This document shows positions 33,364-42,335 of a stretch of 55,766 nt of DNA, piece by piece. Below the pieces are notes generated by a model. It saw only the letters and a program-made list of their open reading frames with translations, was not told where the DNA came from and did no database searches. The position numbers were made by a program, and so were the translations under genes. How positions within the stretch are numbered: position 1 is the first letter of the stretch; each line of letters begins with the position of its first letter. Source of the DNA: DATKGL01 sp035510795 (GTDB taxonomy: Bacteria > Patescibacteriota > Saccharimonadia > Saccharimonadales > UBA4665); NCBI GenBank assembly GCA_035510795.1, contig DATKGL010000020.1, positions 1 through 55,766 on the forward strand. Reading direction: 5' to 3'.

Positions 33364-35127
33364 TTAAGCCTCCTTAACTTGTTTTAATAAATTATCCAGA
33401 TATTTAACTTTGCCCAGTAACTCGTCAGCTTCTTTATCGTTGGCTGTTTGCATTTGGTCTATCAGTTGGCGCTTTTGGTTTTTGACATATTGTTCTATCA
33501 ACCGAGCCTGTAAACGAGATGCTTCGTAGCGTAATTCTAGAGTATCAATATCTTGGTAAAGAGTCTCGTACTGTAATAATAAGATTTTAACATAATCGGC
33601 TATCGGCTGCAACTGGGGGACGGCATTTATGTCTCCGGCGAAATCTAGATTATGTTTAATGTATTTCAGTAGTTCTTGGGCCTGCGGATCATAAAACATG
33701 TAACTTTTCAGCGGCAACAGAAAATCCCGTAGTTTGGGCTGCAACAAAGTAATCGCCAGCAGATGGTTTTGGGTTTTATATATTTCGACTGTTTCATTAT
33801 CCAGTTCTTTTGGCTCGATCGTTTTTCTTTTCCTGGTCTGAACCGGAATTGAACTCTTATCTAACTTAGCAAATAAAGCTTCCTGACTGACGTCCAACAG
33901 CTTAGCGATTTTATTTATGTAATGCTCCTGTTCAACCCGGTCGGCTAAATTCGCTACACTGGCAAGAATAATATCGCTGAACTGTTTTTTGCCTTGAGCG
34001 GAATTGAGATCTAACTGATTTTTGTAATATTGCATCAGCCAATCTACGGCATAGGCCGGCTGTTCGATGATTCTGTTCCATTTTTGCGGGTCGCTTCTAA
34101 TCAAGTCGTCGGGGTCTTTAGCGCCGCCAAGCGTGATTACGCTCAGAGCAACACCTGATTGAGCAGCGATCGGAATAGCTCGTTCGGTGGCTGAAAGACC
34201 AGCTTTATCGCCATCAAAACATAACCTGATATCGTTCGAAAAACGGGCGATTGCTTTGAGGTGATATTGAGTAAGAGCAGTGCCAGCTGTGGCGACCACT
34301 TGCCTTGTGCCGGTCTGATGAGCAGTGATAACGTCCAGATTCCCTTCAACCAAGACCGCATATTTGCCTTTCCTGATGGCATCCTTAGCCAGATGAAGTC
34401 CGTAAATATGACGCGATTTATCATAGAGCATGGTTTGAGGAGTATTAATGTATTTGGGCATCGATTTATCTTCACCAAGTAGACGAGCAGTAAACCCGAT
34501 TACTTTTCCAAAAGAGTCCTGCAACGGAATCATTATTCTCCCTCTAAACATGTCTTGTAGGCCCCGCTCTTTGCGGTAACTGTTACTTGCCAAACCAGCT
34601 TGTTTGATCTCGTTGCCCGTAAATCCTTTGCTCTGTAAAAATTTAACCAGCGCTTCTCCGGATTGGGGGGAGTAACCAATCTTCCACTCGAGAGCCGTCG
34701 CTTTACTAAGCTGTCTGTTTTTCAATATGTATTCAAGTGCCTGCTTGTTCTTGGCAAAATGCGCTTGGTAAAACTTCGCGCTCATAGCCAAGACTTCATA
34801 AAGTCGGGTTTTTTGCTGATTCCGCTCCCTCGAGTTATGATCACCGTAATCATCGAGGTTTATGCCAGCTTTTCTCGCCAGGAGTTCGAGAGTTGCTCGA
34901 AAGTCCAAACCTTCCATCTCCATAACAAAACTAAACATATTACCGCCCTTATTAGAGCTAAAGTCGTGCCATATTTGTTTTTCCGGGCTGACCATGAAAC
35001 TTGCTGTTTTTTCATTAGTAAAAGGGCTCAGACCCCGCCAGTTACGGCCAGACCGTTTTAGAATGATATATTCGCCTATGACATCTTCGATTGCCAAGCG
35101 GCTCTTTACCTCTTCGACTGCATCCAT
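33364..35127 (-). CDS. dnaG: DNA primase, without zinc ligands
   Basis: A 587-residue DnaG. The N-terminal domain is recognisable ('RSGRNWRGLSPFTNEKTASF'), but the CHC2 zinc ligands are replaced: S34 and T37 for the C-P-F-H pair, D55 and S58 for the C-F-G-C pair. The TOPRIM catalytic core is intact: 'VLVEGNLDVITAHQ', 'LCFDGDKAGLSATERA' and 'KDPDDLIR'. A C-terminal helical region would bind DnaB. A TACAAT box lies 9 bases before the ATG. First gene of the dnaG-rpoD-kinase operon. Confidence 0.95.
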   Translation of the reverse strand: MDAVEEVKSRLAIEDVIGEYIILKRSGRNWRGLSPFTNEKTASFMVSPEKQIWHDFSSNKGGNMFSFVMEMEGLDFRATLELLARKAGINLDDYGDHNSRERNQQKTRLYEVLAMSAKFYQAHFAKNKQALEYILKNRQLSKATALEWKIGYSPQSGEALVKFLQSKGFTGNEIKQAGLASNSYRKERGLQDMFRGRIMIPLQDSFGKVIGFTARLLGEDKSMPKYINTPQTMLYDKSRHIYGLHLAKDAIRKGKYAVLVEGNLDVITAHQTGTRQVVATAGTALTQYHLKAIARFSNDIRLCFDGDKAGLSATERAIPIAAQSGVALSVITLGGAKDPDDLIRSDPQKWNRIIEQPAYAVDWLMQYYKNQLDLNSAQGKKQFSDIILASVANLADRVEQEHYINKIAKLLDVSQEALFAKLDKSSIPVQTRKRKTIEPKELDNETVEIYKTQNHLLAITLLQPKLRDFLLPLKSYMFYDPQAQELLKYIKHNLDFAGDINAVPQLQPIADYVKILLLQYETLYQDIDTLELRYEASRLQARLIEQYVKNQKRQLIDQMQTANDKEADELLGKVKYLDNLLKQVKEA

Positions 35128-35201
35128 CTTATATACATTGTACGATACCCTTCGCGATCTGCATGAAGCAGCTTACGGTTAATAATGCCTACCTTAGCGA
35201 T

Positions 35202-35537
35202 TTATATAGCGGTTGGATTTTTCTCACTTACCAACAAATAACTATGCTTTATTAAATCCTCAACTTCCGCTTTGCTCAGCTGGCCAGTAAGAATGATTGT
35301 ATTCCAGTGTTTTTTATTCAGGTGATAGCCGGGCATGACTGATTCATATCGCTCACGGAGAACTGCTGACAGCCCAGGATCACACTTTAGACTGACCTTA
35401 AGAGGATCACTATTCTCCTGTATTAAAGCAAACATTTTGTCATTAACCTTATAAACAGCTACCTCTGCACCAAAAGGATAATCTAGCTGAGCCTCAGGTA
35501 AATTTAAGATAAACTCTTCGACTTCTTTATGTGTCAT
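35202..35537 (-). CDS. MmcQ/YjbR-family protein
   Basis: 111 residues from ATG 35537 (an upstream TTG at 35552 is less likely). 'LNLPEAQLDYPFGAEVAVYK', 'KMFALI', 'LKCDPGLSAVLRERYESVMP' and 'LNKKHWNTI' are the family signature of the CyaY-like YjbR fold, proposed to bind DNA. It overlaps the end of orn by 11 bases. Role unknown. Confidence 0.85.
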   Translation of the reverse strand: MTHKEVEEFILNLPEAQLDYPFGAEVAVYKVNDKMFALIQENSDPLKVSLKCDPGLSAVLRERYESVMPGYHLNKKHWNTIILTGQLSKAEVEDLIKHSYLLVSEKNPTAI

Positions 35538-36084
35538 TCTTAAACCAGTCAAGGTAGTACTGGAGTTCAGCTATCGATGCTTGGATGTCGTCATATGCTC
35601 GGTGGGAATTTTGCTTCTCGAATTCAATCTTATACTTCCCCATCATCAGGACTTTAAAGGCACTGACATCAAGCATGCGGTAGTGCAATTTAAGATCAAG
35701 CGCCGGCCAATAATGTTTAATAAAATTCCGGTCATTATGGATCGAGTTTCCGGCTAATATAGCCGGCTCATTCTTAAACCACTCAGCGATTAATGCGATC
35801 AGATCTTGCTCAATTGTCTGAGATGACTTCCCGGTGTTCAACTTTTTTATAAAATCGTCGCGGTTTTCAGGAAATTTTGACCACCAGTCGTGACTTTTTT
35901 GCATTCGCTCCAAAACCACCGTTACATCATGCTTTACTCGGCCTTCGTAATTAGCCAGAGTCTTAAAATCAAAATCGGTCACCTCAGCCGCCACTTCTAA
36001 AATGAGATCTTCGGCCGGGTCAAGCCCGGTCATTTCCAGATCAACCCATAAGAGTTTTGTCGGCACTAACTTGTGGATATCCAT
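35527..36084 (-). CDS. orn: Oligoribonuclease
   Basis: 185 residues from ATG 36084. The DEDDh exonuclease motifs are all present: WVDLEMTGLDPAEDLILEVA (first D and E), 'LAGNSIHNDRNFI' (second D) and 'SHRAYDDIQASIAEL' (H and last D). Orn degrades 2-5 base RNA leftovers, including pGpG. The neighbouring DHH protein looks inactive, so this may be the main nanoRNase. TATAAT 8 bases before the ATG supports the start. Confidence 0.93.
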   Translation of the reverse strand: MDIHKLVPTKLLWVDLEMTGLDPAEDLILEVAAEVTDFDFKTLANYEGRVKHDVTVVLERMQKSHDWWSKFPENRDDFIKKLNTGKSSQTIEQDLIALIAEWFKNEPAILAGNSIHNDRNFIKHYWPALDLKLHYRMLDVSAFKVLMMGKYKIEFEKQNSHRAYDDIQASIAELQYYLDWFKNDT

Positions 36085-36092
36085 TACAGGCA

Positions 36093-36098
36093 ATTATA
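36093..36098 (-). promoter_or_regulatory. -10 box of orn
   Basis: TATAAT on the minus strand, 8 bases before ATG 36084. It overlaps the alternative upstream TTG start, which it rules out. Confidence 0.5.
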
Positions 36099-36130
36099 AC
36101 TTTGCCATCAGATATATCAATAGCGGCGGA

Positions 36131-36736
36131 TTAAGCAGTAACTAAGTCAGGTGTTTTTGATCGGGCTGGTGTCAGGACGGCGGAATACCATGCCAGTTCC
36201 TTCAGCATAATATCTAAAGCTGTCTGCGGACCATATTGCTGGGATTTGATTTCTTCACTCAGAACACCTTCTTCACTCAAAACATCATTAACTCTCATTG
36301 TAAAAGCGACGCTTTCAGGTATTGGCAGACCTTTGGTCTCTGAAACGATGTTTTTCAGATGTTCAATTGCCCGGGCGCCACCGACAGTACCGTGACCGAC
36401 AAAAGCAATCGGTTTTTTACTTAACTGCCAATCAACGTAATCAAGGGCATTTTTAAGGACAGCTGGCATTGAATGGTTATATTCCGGCGTAACCATAATA
36501 ACGGCCTCGGACGAATCAAGTTTTGCTAAGAACTCTCTAACGGGTTCTGACAATTGACGGTTTGAATTGTAACGCGGAGAACTTGTCTCGTTAAAAAGAG
36601 GCATATCATAATCAACAAGATCAATAATATCTAACTCTGTTTGAGGAAGTTCTTTCGCCTCATTAATAACCCACCTCGCCAAACGTTCAGTCACACGACC
36701 AGGGCGGGTACTGCCGATAATAATAGCTAATTTCAT
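36131..36736 (-). CDS. NADPH-dependent FMN reductase
   Basis: A 201-residue flavodoxin-like reductase: 'KLAIIIGSTRPGRVTERLAR' (phosphate loop), 'YDMPLFNE', 'AVIMVTPEYNHSMPAVLKNA' and 'KPIAFVGHGTVGGARAIEHL'. Such enzymes reduce FMN, quinones or azo compounds. GAAGGG stands about 9 bases before the ATG. It is divergent from an HxlR regulator, a common pairing for redox-responsive reductases. Confidence 0.9.
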   Translation of the reverse strand: MKLAIIIGSTRPGRVTERLARWVINEAKELPQTELDIIDLVDYDMPLFNETSSPRYNSNRQLSEPVREFLAKLDSSEAVIMVTPEYNHSMPAVLKNALDYVDWQLSKKPIAFVGHGTVGGARAIEHLKNIVSETKGLPIPESVAFTMRVNDVLSEEGVLSEEIKSQQYGPQTALDIMLKELAWYSAVLTPARSKTPDLVTA

Positions 36737-36757
36737 TTATATATCCCTTCTTTTATG

Positions 36758-36804
36758 CTATACTTTTTATAGTAATCTTAATTATAGGCTCTATACTATA
36801 CTTT
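36758..36804. promoter_or_regulatory. Divergent promoter region with CTATACTTT repeats
   Basis: CTATACTTT occurs at 36758-36766 and 36796-36804, with an extra CTATAC just before the second copy and CTATA-CTTTT-TATAG as a short palindrome at the first. The second copy serves as a -10 box (TATACT, 36797-36802) 9 bases before the HxlR ATG. These are candidate HxlR binding sites. Confidence 0.45.
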
Positions 36805-36811
36805 GTAAAGC

Positions 36812-37165
36812 ATGAAACATACTTATTCATCACTTGAGACGAAAAACGGCTGCATCGCCAGCGCCATGAATATAATCGGCAATAAATGGACCGCTTTGAT
36901 TTTGCGTGACTTGGCAGATGGAGTTAACCGCTTTACTGATCTAGAACAATCAATTACCGGTATAAACCCACGGACATTGTCGCAGCGGCTTGATGACTTA
37001 GAAAATCAAGCTATTATCAGTAAAAAAAGCTTCGCCGAAGTACCTCCGCATATCGAATACTCCCTGACGCCTAAAGGCCAAGACTTAATTCCGGTTTTAA
37101 GACAAATGGCGGCTTGGGGAAATAAATATTTTTCCGGGACTAAGAAAATACCCTCAGCTAGTTAG
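36812..37165 (+). CDS. HxlR-family transcription regulator
   Basis: A 117-residue winged-helix regulator. 'CIASAMNIIGNKWTALILRD', 'RFTDLEQSITGINPRTLSQR' and 'HIEYSLTPKGQDLIPVLRQM' are diagnostic of HxlR. The N-terminal cysteine (C14) sits where HxlR/HypR/QorR members sense thiol or quinone stress. The divergent FMN reductase is a likely target. It overlaps msrB by 8 bases tail to tail. Confidence 0.92.
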   Translation: MKHTYSSLETKNGCIASAMNIIGNKWTALILRDLADGVNRFTDLEQSITGINPRTLSQRLDDLENQAIISKKSFAEVPPHIEYSLTPKGQDLIPVLRQMAAWGNKYFSGTKKIPSAS

Positions 37166-37565
37166 GCTCGGCTGATTCTTTTTTGAAATCAAGAGCAGCG
37201 GAGTTCACGCAATAGCGCATACCAGTAGGTTGCTCAGGGGCATCATAAAATAGATGGCCTAAATGACCGCCGCAATTCGAGCAGACAATTTCAAGCCGTT
37301 TCATGCCAAGCGAATTATCTTCTTGCAACTTAACTGCTCCCTTAGTAGCAACATCATAAAAGCTGGGCCAACCACTACCTGAATCAAATTTCTGCCCGCT
37401 TTTAAAAAGTTTGGCCCCGCATGCGGCGCACATATAATTACCATCCTCTTTATTGGACAGCAGTTTGCCGGTGAAAGGGGCCTCTGTGCCTTTTTCCCGT
37501 AGCGTATGATATTGCTCGGGAGTGAGCTTCTTTTTACATTCTTCTTCTGGAAGGTCCAAGTTCAT
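37158..37565 (-). CDS. msrB: Peptide-methionine (R)-S-oxide reductase
   Basis: A 135-residue MsrB. Both zinc CxxC pairs are present (YMCAACGAKLF, 'IVCSNCGGHLGHLF'), as are 'KFDSGSGWPSFYD' and the catalytic cysteine in 'RYCVNSAALDF'. It repairs oxidised methionine. With the adjacent FMN reductase and HxlR it forms an oxidative-stress cluster. It starts 3 bases after the mscL stop. Confidence 0.96.
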   Translation of the reverse strand: MNLDLPEEECKKKLTPEQYHTLREKGTEAPFTGKLLSNKEDGNYMCAACGAKLFKSGQKFDSGSGWPSFYDVATKGAVKLQEDNSLGMKRLEIVCSNCGGHLGHLFYDAPEQPTGMRYCVNSAALDFKKESAEPN

Positions 37566-37568
37566 TGA

Positions 37569-37997
37569 CTATTTTTTCTTATCTAACTTATCGAGGCGTA
37601 GACTCTTTATGACGAGATAAACAACCAGTAAAATTATCAAAAAAGTTATGAGATCGCTGATAACAACGCCATAATTAAGCGGATTTTTACAGACATGATT
37701 AATTGATTTTAGACAAACGACTTTTTGACTTAGGTTAATGCCGCCAACAAATATGCCTATAAAAGGGTTGAGCAAGTTAGTGACTAAGGAGTGAACGAGC
37801 GTATTGGCTGATGAGCCGACTACAAAACCAACACCAATACCGACCACTCCCTGCTCTCGGATAAAATCTATAAATCCTTGGAACGCCGCCGGAACTTTTA
37901 ATGGCGGAAGCTGTTGCCGCGATGAAGAGTCCTCAGCAGGCATAGTCCTGTTAACGCGGACAGAACGATCTAGCGGCTTTTTTTTCTTGATTGGCAT
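37569..37997 (-). CDS. mscL: Large-conductance mechanosensitive channel
   Basis: A 142-residue MscL with a hydrophilic N-terminal extension of about 35 residues. The first membrane helix is in 'FIREQGVVGIGVGFVVGSSA' (gate), then 'LVTNLLNPFIGIFVGGINLS', a loop with two cysteines, the second helix 'VVISDLITFLIILLVVYLVI' and a lysine-rich end. It releases solutes under hypo-osmotic shock. Confidence 0.93.
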   Translation of the reverse strand: MPIKKKKPLDRSVRVNRTMPAEDSSSRQQLPPLKVPAAFQGFIDFIREQGVVGIGVGFVVGSSANTLVHSLVTNLLNPFIGIFVGGINLSQKVVCLKSINHVCKNPLNYGVVISDLITFLIILLVVYLVIKSLRLDKLDKKK

Positions 37998-38051
37998 ATC
38001 TCTCCTTTGCTAAGTAATATATTCGATAACAAATAGTTAGGCAAGGAAGGT

Positions 38052-39716
38052 TTAAAACCTGTCTGGCGAAGGGATACCAAGCAAAGTAAGCCCATTTTTC
38101 AACACGTCAGCATAATTTTTAACCAGATCAAGCCGGATTGATTCGCGTTCATCGCCGATAATCCGGTTAGTCTCATAAAACTTGTTGAACTCTTGGGCTA
38201 ATTCATAGAGGTAGTTACATAGGTGTTGAGGTGAGAGCTCCTTGGCGGCGCTATCCAGCGTATCCGGTAGTTGACTAATTTTTCGAACAAGTACCCGTTC
38301 GCTTTTTTCAAGTTTATCAAGGGTATTTGAGATTTCAACGGTCTTTTTGGTAAGAATACTTCTTGCCCGGGCATGAGCATATTGAAGATAGGGGCCGCTG
38401 TTGCCTTCGAGACTAATCGACTCGTTGACGTCAAATACAATGTCACCGCCAATGTGAGTTTTCAGCATGGTATAACGTAATGCGCCAACTAGACCGTCGT
38501 GCAATGATGATTCAGTTGCACCTCTTTTATTTAGCGCTGAAGTAAGAACATCAAACAGCCAGCCGATATTGACGGCATCGCCCCGCCGGCTGCTCATTTT
38601 ACCGGTCGGTAATTTTACCATGCCGGTAGAAATATTGTGGGTTCTTCCGGCTAAGTCGGGTAAGCAAAGATCGGCCGCCTTTAAGACAACTTCAAAGTAA
38701 TCTTTTTGCTCAACAGCTGTCACGATATAACTGGATTGTGGATTAAAATCTTTGGCCTTCAATTCGATCAGCCCCAAGTCTCTGGCTTCATATAGTGTTG
38801 TACCTTTTGAGCTAATAAAAACTCTGGTATGCAGACCATAGTTTTCGCCCGGAAAAATAATTGCATTATCGCTTTTTTCAAATACTGTACCAATATTCGC
38901 TTCAACTATCTTTTCCCCGGCTAGATCGACTTCCTTCTCCATATATTTACGCTCGACCGGCTGGCTGCCGATTGAGCTGAGGATTGTGTCAAAATATTTA
39001 AAACTCCAGCCCTTGCAAATTTCATAAACTTGACGATAAAGATCATCACTTAGATCAAACGATTGGGCAGCAAGTTCTTCGATTTCATGTTTAACCGACT
39101 CACCGGATTCATATGCCTTCGCTCCTTCGGCATAGCACTGACTAAGAAATTGAGGTCTTTCGGCTTCAGGCACAGCGTTAAGCGCATCAATACTACCGTC
39201 AATGCGCTTTAGAACTGCCCACATGCTTTTCCCGACATGCAGTCCAACATCACCATGATAACTAACCCGGTGGACTTGCCCGCCAGCCTTCTCTAGCAAA
39301 TTAGCTAAAGTGTCCGCTACCACCGAGTTATAGGCATGGCCGATGTGTAGGTCTTTGAAGGGGTTAGGATTATTAGTTTCAATAACAATGCTTTGGTCCC
39401 CATAAACGACCGGACGATAATCGGCGGCTAACCTAGCCGTTTGCAGCAAACTTTTATCGGAAAGATGAAGATTTATAAATCCTCCCCCAGCTATGGTGAT
39501 TTCATCGACTGAATGGGCCAGCTTTTTGGTCAAAGCAGTCTTTAAACGTTCAGCGACGCTTAGCGGTGATTGTTTGAGCTGATTGGCCAGTTGCAAAGCA
39601 ACATTAGTACTATAGTCACCGAATTTCTCATCGGTAAAAGATAACTCAGACTTGAGTTTAACCTTAAATAACTCTTCAACGGCAGAATTTACAGCTGAAA
39701 CAAGCTGATCCCTCAT
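38052..39716 (-). CDS. argS: Arginyl-tRNA synthetase
   Basis: A 554-residue class I synthetase. An N-terminal Arg-S domain is followed by the HIGH motif region 'NPNPFKDLHIGHAYNSVVAD', then 'TGMVKLPTGKMSSRRGDAV' in place of KMSKS (ArgRS variants are common), and the C-terminal DALR anticodon domain ending 'NGLTLLGIPSPDRF'. It charges the tRNA-Arg encoded at 54848. A TATACT box lies 7 bases before the ATG. Confidence 0.97.
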   Translation of the reverse strand: MRDQLVSAVNSAVEELFKVKLKSELSFTDEKFGDYSTNVALQLANQLKQSPLSVAERLKTALTKKLAHSVDEITIAGGGFINLHLSDKSLLQTARLAADYRPVVYGDQSIVIETNNPNPFKDLHIGHAYNSVVADTLANLLEKAGGQVHRVSYHGDVGLHVGKSMWAVLKRIDGSIDALNAVPEAERPQFLSQCYAEGAKAYESGESVKHEIEELAAQSFDLSDDLYRQVYEICKGWSFKYFDTILSSIGSQPVERKYMEKEVDLAGEKIVEANIGTVFEKSDNAIIFPGENYGLHTRVFISSKGTTLYEARDLGLIELKAKDFNPQSSYIVTAVEQKDYFEVVLKAADLCLPDLAGRTHNISTGMVKLPTGKMSSRRGDAVNIGWLFDVLTSALNKRGATESSLHDGLVGALRYTMLKTHIGGDIVFDVNESISLEGNSGPYLQYAHARARSILTKKTVEISNTLDKLEKSERVLVRKISQLPDTLDSAAKELSPQHLCNYLYELAQEFNKFYETNRIIGDERESIRLDLVKNYADVLKNGLTLLGIPSPDRF

Positions 39717-39723
39717 GAACCAC

Positions 39724-39729
39724 AGTATA
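39724..39729 (-). promoter_or_regulatory. -10 box of argS, leaderless
   Basis: TATACT on the minus strand, 7 bases before the ATG at 39716. No T-box-like leader can exist with this start. Confidence 0.5.
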
Positions 39730-39760
39730 TCAAGATTGGGTGAGTGATATTTAATCCTAA

Positions 39761-40459
39761 CTATAAAACAGTTACATCAGGCGGCTTGGAATGGTCGGAA
39801 AATATACCTAGCATCTTCCATAGAATAAAGTACATTGCCGTTAGGAATACAAAAAAAGTCAGAGTTGTTGAAAAAGCCTGGAGATGGGAGTGGGGATTAA
39901 CAAATGGCTCCGAGCTGTCAAATAGTATGCCCGGCGGGTTGAGCAATAAATCCCACGAACTCCATCTCAGGTCTCGTCCGAGATATATGGCAAAACTACA
40001 AACAAAAAAAGTTAAGCCAATTAAAAACGTCGATAAACGGACAGTAACTCGACGCAGCAACTGCTTATGAACCAAGTAGATACTCAAATAGCCAACTAAT
40101 AATCCATTAATTACGAATGATTCAAACATTACGCTGTCGAATACAGCTTGCGATTGAGACACCCCTTGTAAATGGATCAGATCGCTAATCAGATAAAAAC
40201 TGTTGGGCAAAAAACCAACCCACAGGGCGGTCAACATTACCGGTCTCCAGTTAAGCCAAGGGTGATGCCGTAATGTGATCAGCAGACAGCCGACGAAAAA
40301 GATTGGCAGCCACGCTAAGATTAAATTCCATAGCAGATACATTAAGCCGCTGCTACGAGTTACTGCGGCATCAACTAAACTGAAAGCAACGCTTAGCACT
40401 GATGATAAAATAAGCAGCTTTAAAATTGTGCCGAATCTTGACCGGAATAGATCGCGCAT
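39761..40459 (-). CDS. DUF1361-family membrane protein
   Basis: 232 residues from ATG 40459; the upstream ATG at 40468 overlaps the -10 box. About seven membrane helices. 'LTALWVGFLPNSFYLISDLI' and 'AIYLGRDLRWSSWDLLLNP' are the DUF1361 signature. Biochemical role unknown. It lies between argS and the two-component system, with its own promoter. Confidence 0.85.
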   Translation of the reverse strand: MRDLFRSRFGTILKLLILSSVLSVAFSLVDAAVTRSSGLMYLLWNLILAWLPIFFVGCLLITLRHHPWLNWRPVMLTALWVGFLPNSFYLISDLIHLQGVSQSQAVFDSVMFESFVINGLLVGYLSIYLVHKQLLRRVTVRLSTFLIGLTFFVCSFAIYLGRDLRWSSWDLLLNPPGILFDSSEPFVNPHSHLQAFSTTLTFFVFLTAMYFILWKMLGIFSDHSKPPDVTVL

Positions 40460-40466
40460 ATTCACC

Positions 40467-40472
40467 ATTATA
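40467..40472 (-). promoter_or_regulatory. -10 box of the DUF1361 gene, leaderless
   Basis: TATAAT on the minus strand, 7 bases before the ATG at 40459. Confidence 0.5.
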
Positions 40473-40501
40473 CATTTAACAGATTAACAAAAATGAATCT
40501 A

Positions 40502-41623
40502 TTAAGTTGTTCGGTTTTTTGAACTGGTTAAACTAACAACAAATTGGGCGCCGCCTGTAGGATAATTCCGGACTGATATTTTAGCATCATTGGCTTTGGC
40601 GATTTCCTGCCCCAAAGCTAAACCGAGACCATATCCACCGGTCTTTCCGGTTCTAGATTTATCACCTCTGTACAAGCGATCAAAGATATATGGCATGTCT
40701 TCTGCTTTTATGCCCATGCCTTCGTCTCGTATACTTAAGTGATACTGGTTGTTGCTGCGCTGGCCATCAATATAAATAGACTTACTTTCGGGGCTGTATT
40801 TAACAGCATTATCGATAACTATTGCTAGCAATTGGACTAGACTGTCAAAATTACCCGTTATGTTGCCTGGATCCAATTGCTGCTTAATTGTCATCTTCTT
40901 GTCCGCAGCAATTTTATCGGTCTGCTTCACCGCCTCGTTAACAAGATCCTTCACGTCAAAGGATGACAATGCCAGTGAAGCATTTTCATATTGAGTTAAA
41001 GCTAAAAGGTTAGTCGAAAGGCTGGATAATCGCTGAACCTCTTCTAAATTGCTTTCGATGAGCTCTCTTGCGTCTTTTTCGCTAAACTTGTTTTGGCGCA
41101 AGAAAACTTCGTTTTCGGCTTTTAGATTAGCCAGTGGTGTTCGAAGCTCGTGACTGGCGTCTGAAGCAAAACGAGCCTGTGCCTGATGAGCCTCTTCGAT
41201 TGGTCTTAGTGTCCGGCCGGCGAACCAGTAACTTAAGGCTCCTCCTAAAACCGCGACGATAATATTAATTAATATTACGTCTTCAGTTAGATCACGGTGA
41301 ATTGCTGCGCTTTGGTTAGTCTGGAATTGAGTAAAGTTATTATCTGATTGAGGCGGCAACGAATACAAGCCATACACCAAGCGTCTGATTGCCCCATTTT
41401 GTTGAGCTCCGGCGTGATCAAAATCATGTTGAGCCAAATATCTGACACCGGACGTTAATACAATGCTAAAAACCAAGATAATTATGAAATAAAAGCCGGT
41501 TAATTTTAGGCGGGCGGAATGAAAAATAGAGGTTGAATGTTCATCGTCGCCATATATGTAACTATTTAGGCGGCTGCCTAATGATTTGAAGTAATCCTTA
41601 GTTTTACTTATCCTGTTATTCAA
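40502..41623 (-). CDS. Sensor histidine kinase
   Basis: A 373-residue membrane kinase. Two membrane helices (about residues 43-63 and 120-140) frame an outside sensor region of about 55 residues. Then come 'FAGRTLRPIEEAHQAQARFA', the phosphoacceptor 'SDASHELRTPLANLKAENE', and an ATPase domain with 'IVIDNAVKYSPESK' (N box), 'IRDEGMGIKAEDMPYIFDRL' (G1, F box) and 'GGYGLGLALGQEI' (G2). The HAMP linker is minimal. It overlaps the response regulator by 8 bases. The signal is unknown. Confidence 0.93.
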   Translation of the reverse strand: MNNRISKTKDYFKSLGSRLNSYIYGDDEHSTSIFHSARLKLTGFYFIIILVFSIVLTSGVRYLAQHDFDHAGAQQNGAIRRLVYGLYSLPPQSDNNFTQFQTNQSAAIHRDLTEDVILINIIVAVLGGALSYWFAGRTLRPIEEAHQAQARFASDASHELRTPLANLKAENEVFLRQNKFSEKDARELIESNLEEVQRLSSLSTNLLALTQYENASLALSSFDVKDLVNEAVKQTDKIAADKKMTIKQQLDPGNITGNFDSLVQLLAIVIDNAVKYSPESKSIYIDGQRSNNQYHLSIRDEGMGIKAEDMPYIFDRLYRGDKSRTGKTGGYGLGLALGQEIAKANDAKISVRNYPTGGAQFVVSLTSSKNRTT

Positions 41624-42278
41624 TTTTGTAACCGTGTCCTCTAACAGTCTTTATGACTGCCTCCCCCGGACCAATTTTTTTTCTTAGGTTTGCAACAAAC
41701 GTCTCGACGGTATTGTACTGAACCCGGGACTCATCCACCCACACATGATCTAGCAATTGGTCCTTACTGATAACTTCACCCTTATGGCTGAGCAAATACT
41801 CTAATAATTGAAATTCTTTAGCAGTTAAATCAATCGATTGACGTTTATAAATTATTGACTTAGCAACTAAATTTAACTCCAAGTTCGGAGCTTTTAAAAT
41901 ATTACCGACATGAGCTCTGGGCCGGCGCAACAGCGCTCGGATACGGGCCAGCAGCTCATCATAGGAAAATGGCTTTTGCAAATAATCGTCGGCGCCGATA
42001 TTAAGACCATGGACTTTATCGCCAATCGTGGAACGAGCGGTCAACATCAAAATGGGCATTTGTTCGTTCCGTTCCCGCCATAGCTTAACCAGCCCCGGCC
42101 CGTCAAATTCCCCAGGTATCATCCAATCTAACAAAACCAGGTCATAGTTACCTGTTCCGGCTAGAGTTTCAGCACTGTCGCCGTCAAATGCGACATCAAC
42201 CACATAGCCCTCGCTAGTAAGTCCCCGCTCCAAACTGCGGGAAAGTTTTAACTCATCCTCAACAATCAGTATTTTCAT
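41616..42278 (-). CDS. OmpR/PhoB-family response regulator
   Basis: A 220-residue regulator. The receiver has the acidic pair 'VEDE', the phosphoacceptor in 'YDLVLLDWMIPGEFDGPGLV', and conserved T and K ('MLTARST', 'YLQKPFSYDELLAR'). The C-terminal winged helix contains 'LTAKEFQLLEYLLSHKGEVI' and 'VETFVANLRKKI'. It is encoded first, with the kinase behind it, as one operon. Confidence 0.95.
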   Translation of the reverse strand: MKILIVEDELKLSRSLERGLTSEGYVVDVAFDGDSAETLAGTGNYDLVLLDWMIPGEFDGPGLVKLWRERNEQMPILMLTARSTIGDKVHGLNIGADDYLQKPFSYDELLARIRALLRRPRAHVGNILKAPNLELNLVAKSIIYKRQSIDLTAKEFQLLEYLLSHKGEVISKDQLLDHVWVDESRVQYNTVETFVANLRKKIGPGEAVIKTVRGHGYKIE

Positions 42279-42335
42279 ATAATTTCTTATCTGGTTTCCA
42301 TTCTGGACTACCTTGCTGAATACTAGCTGTATTTG

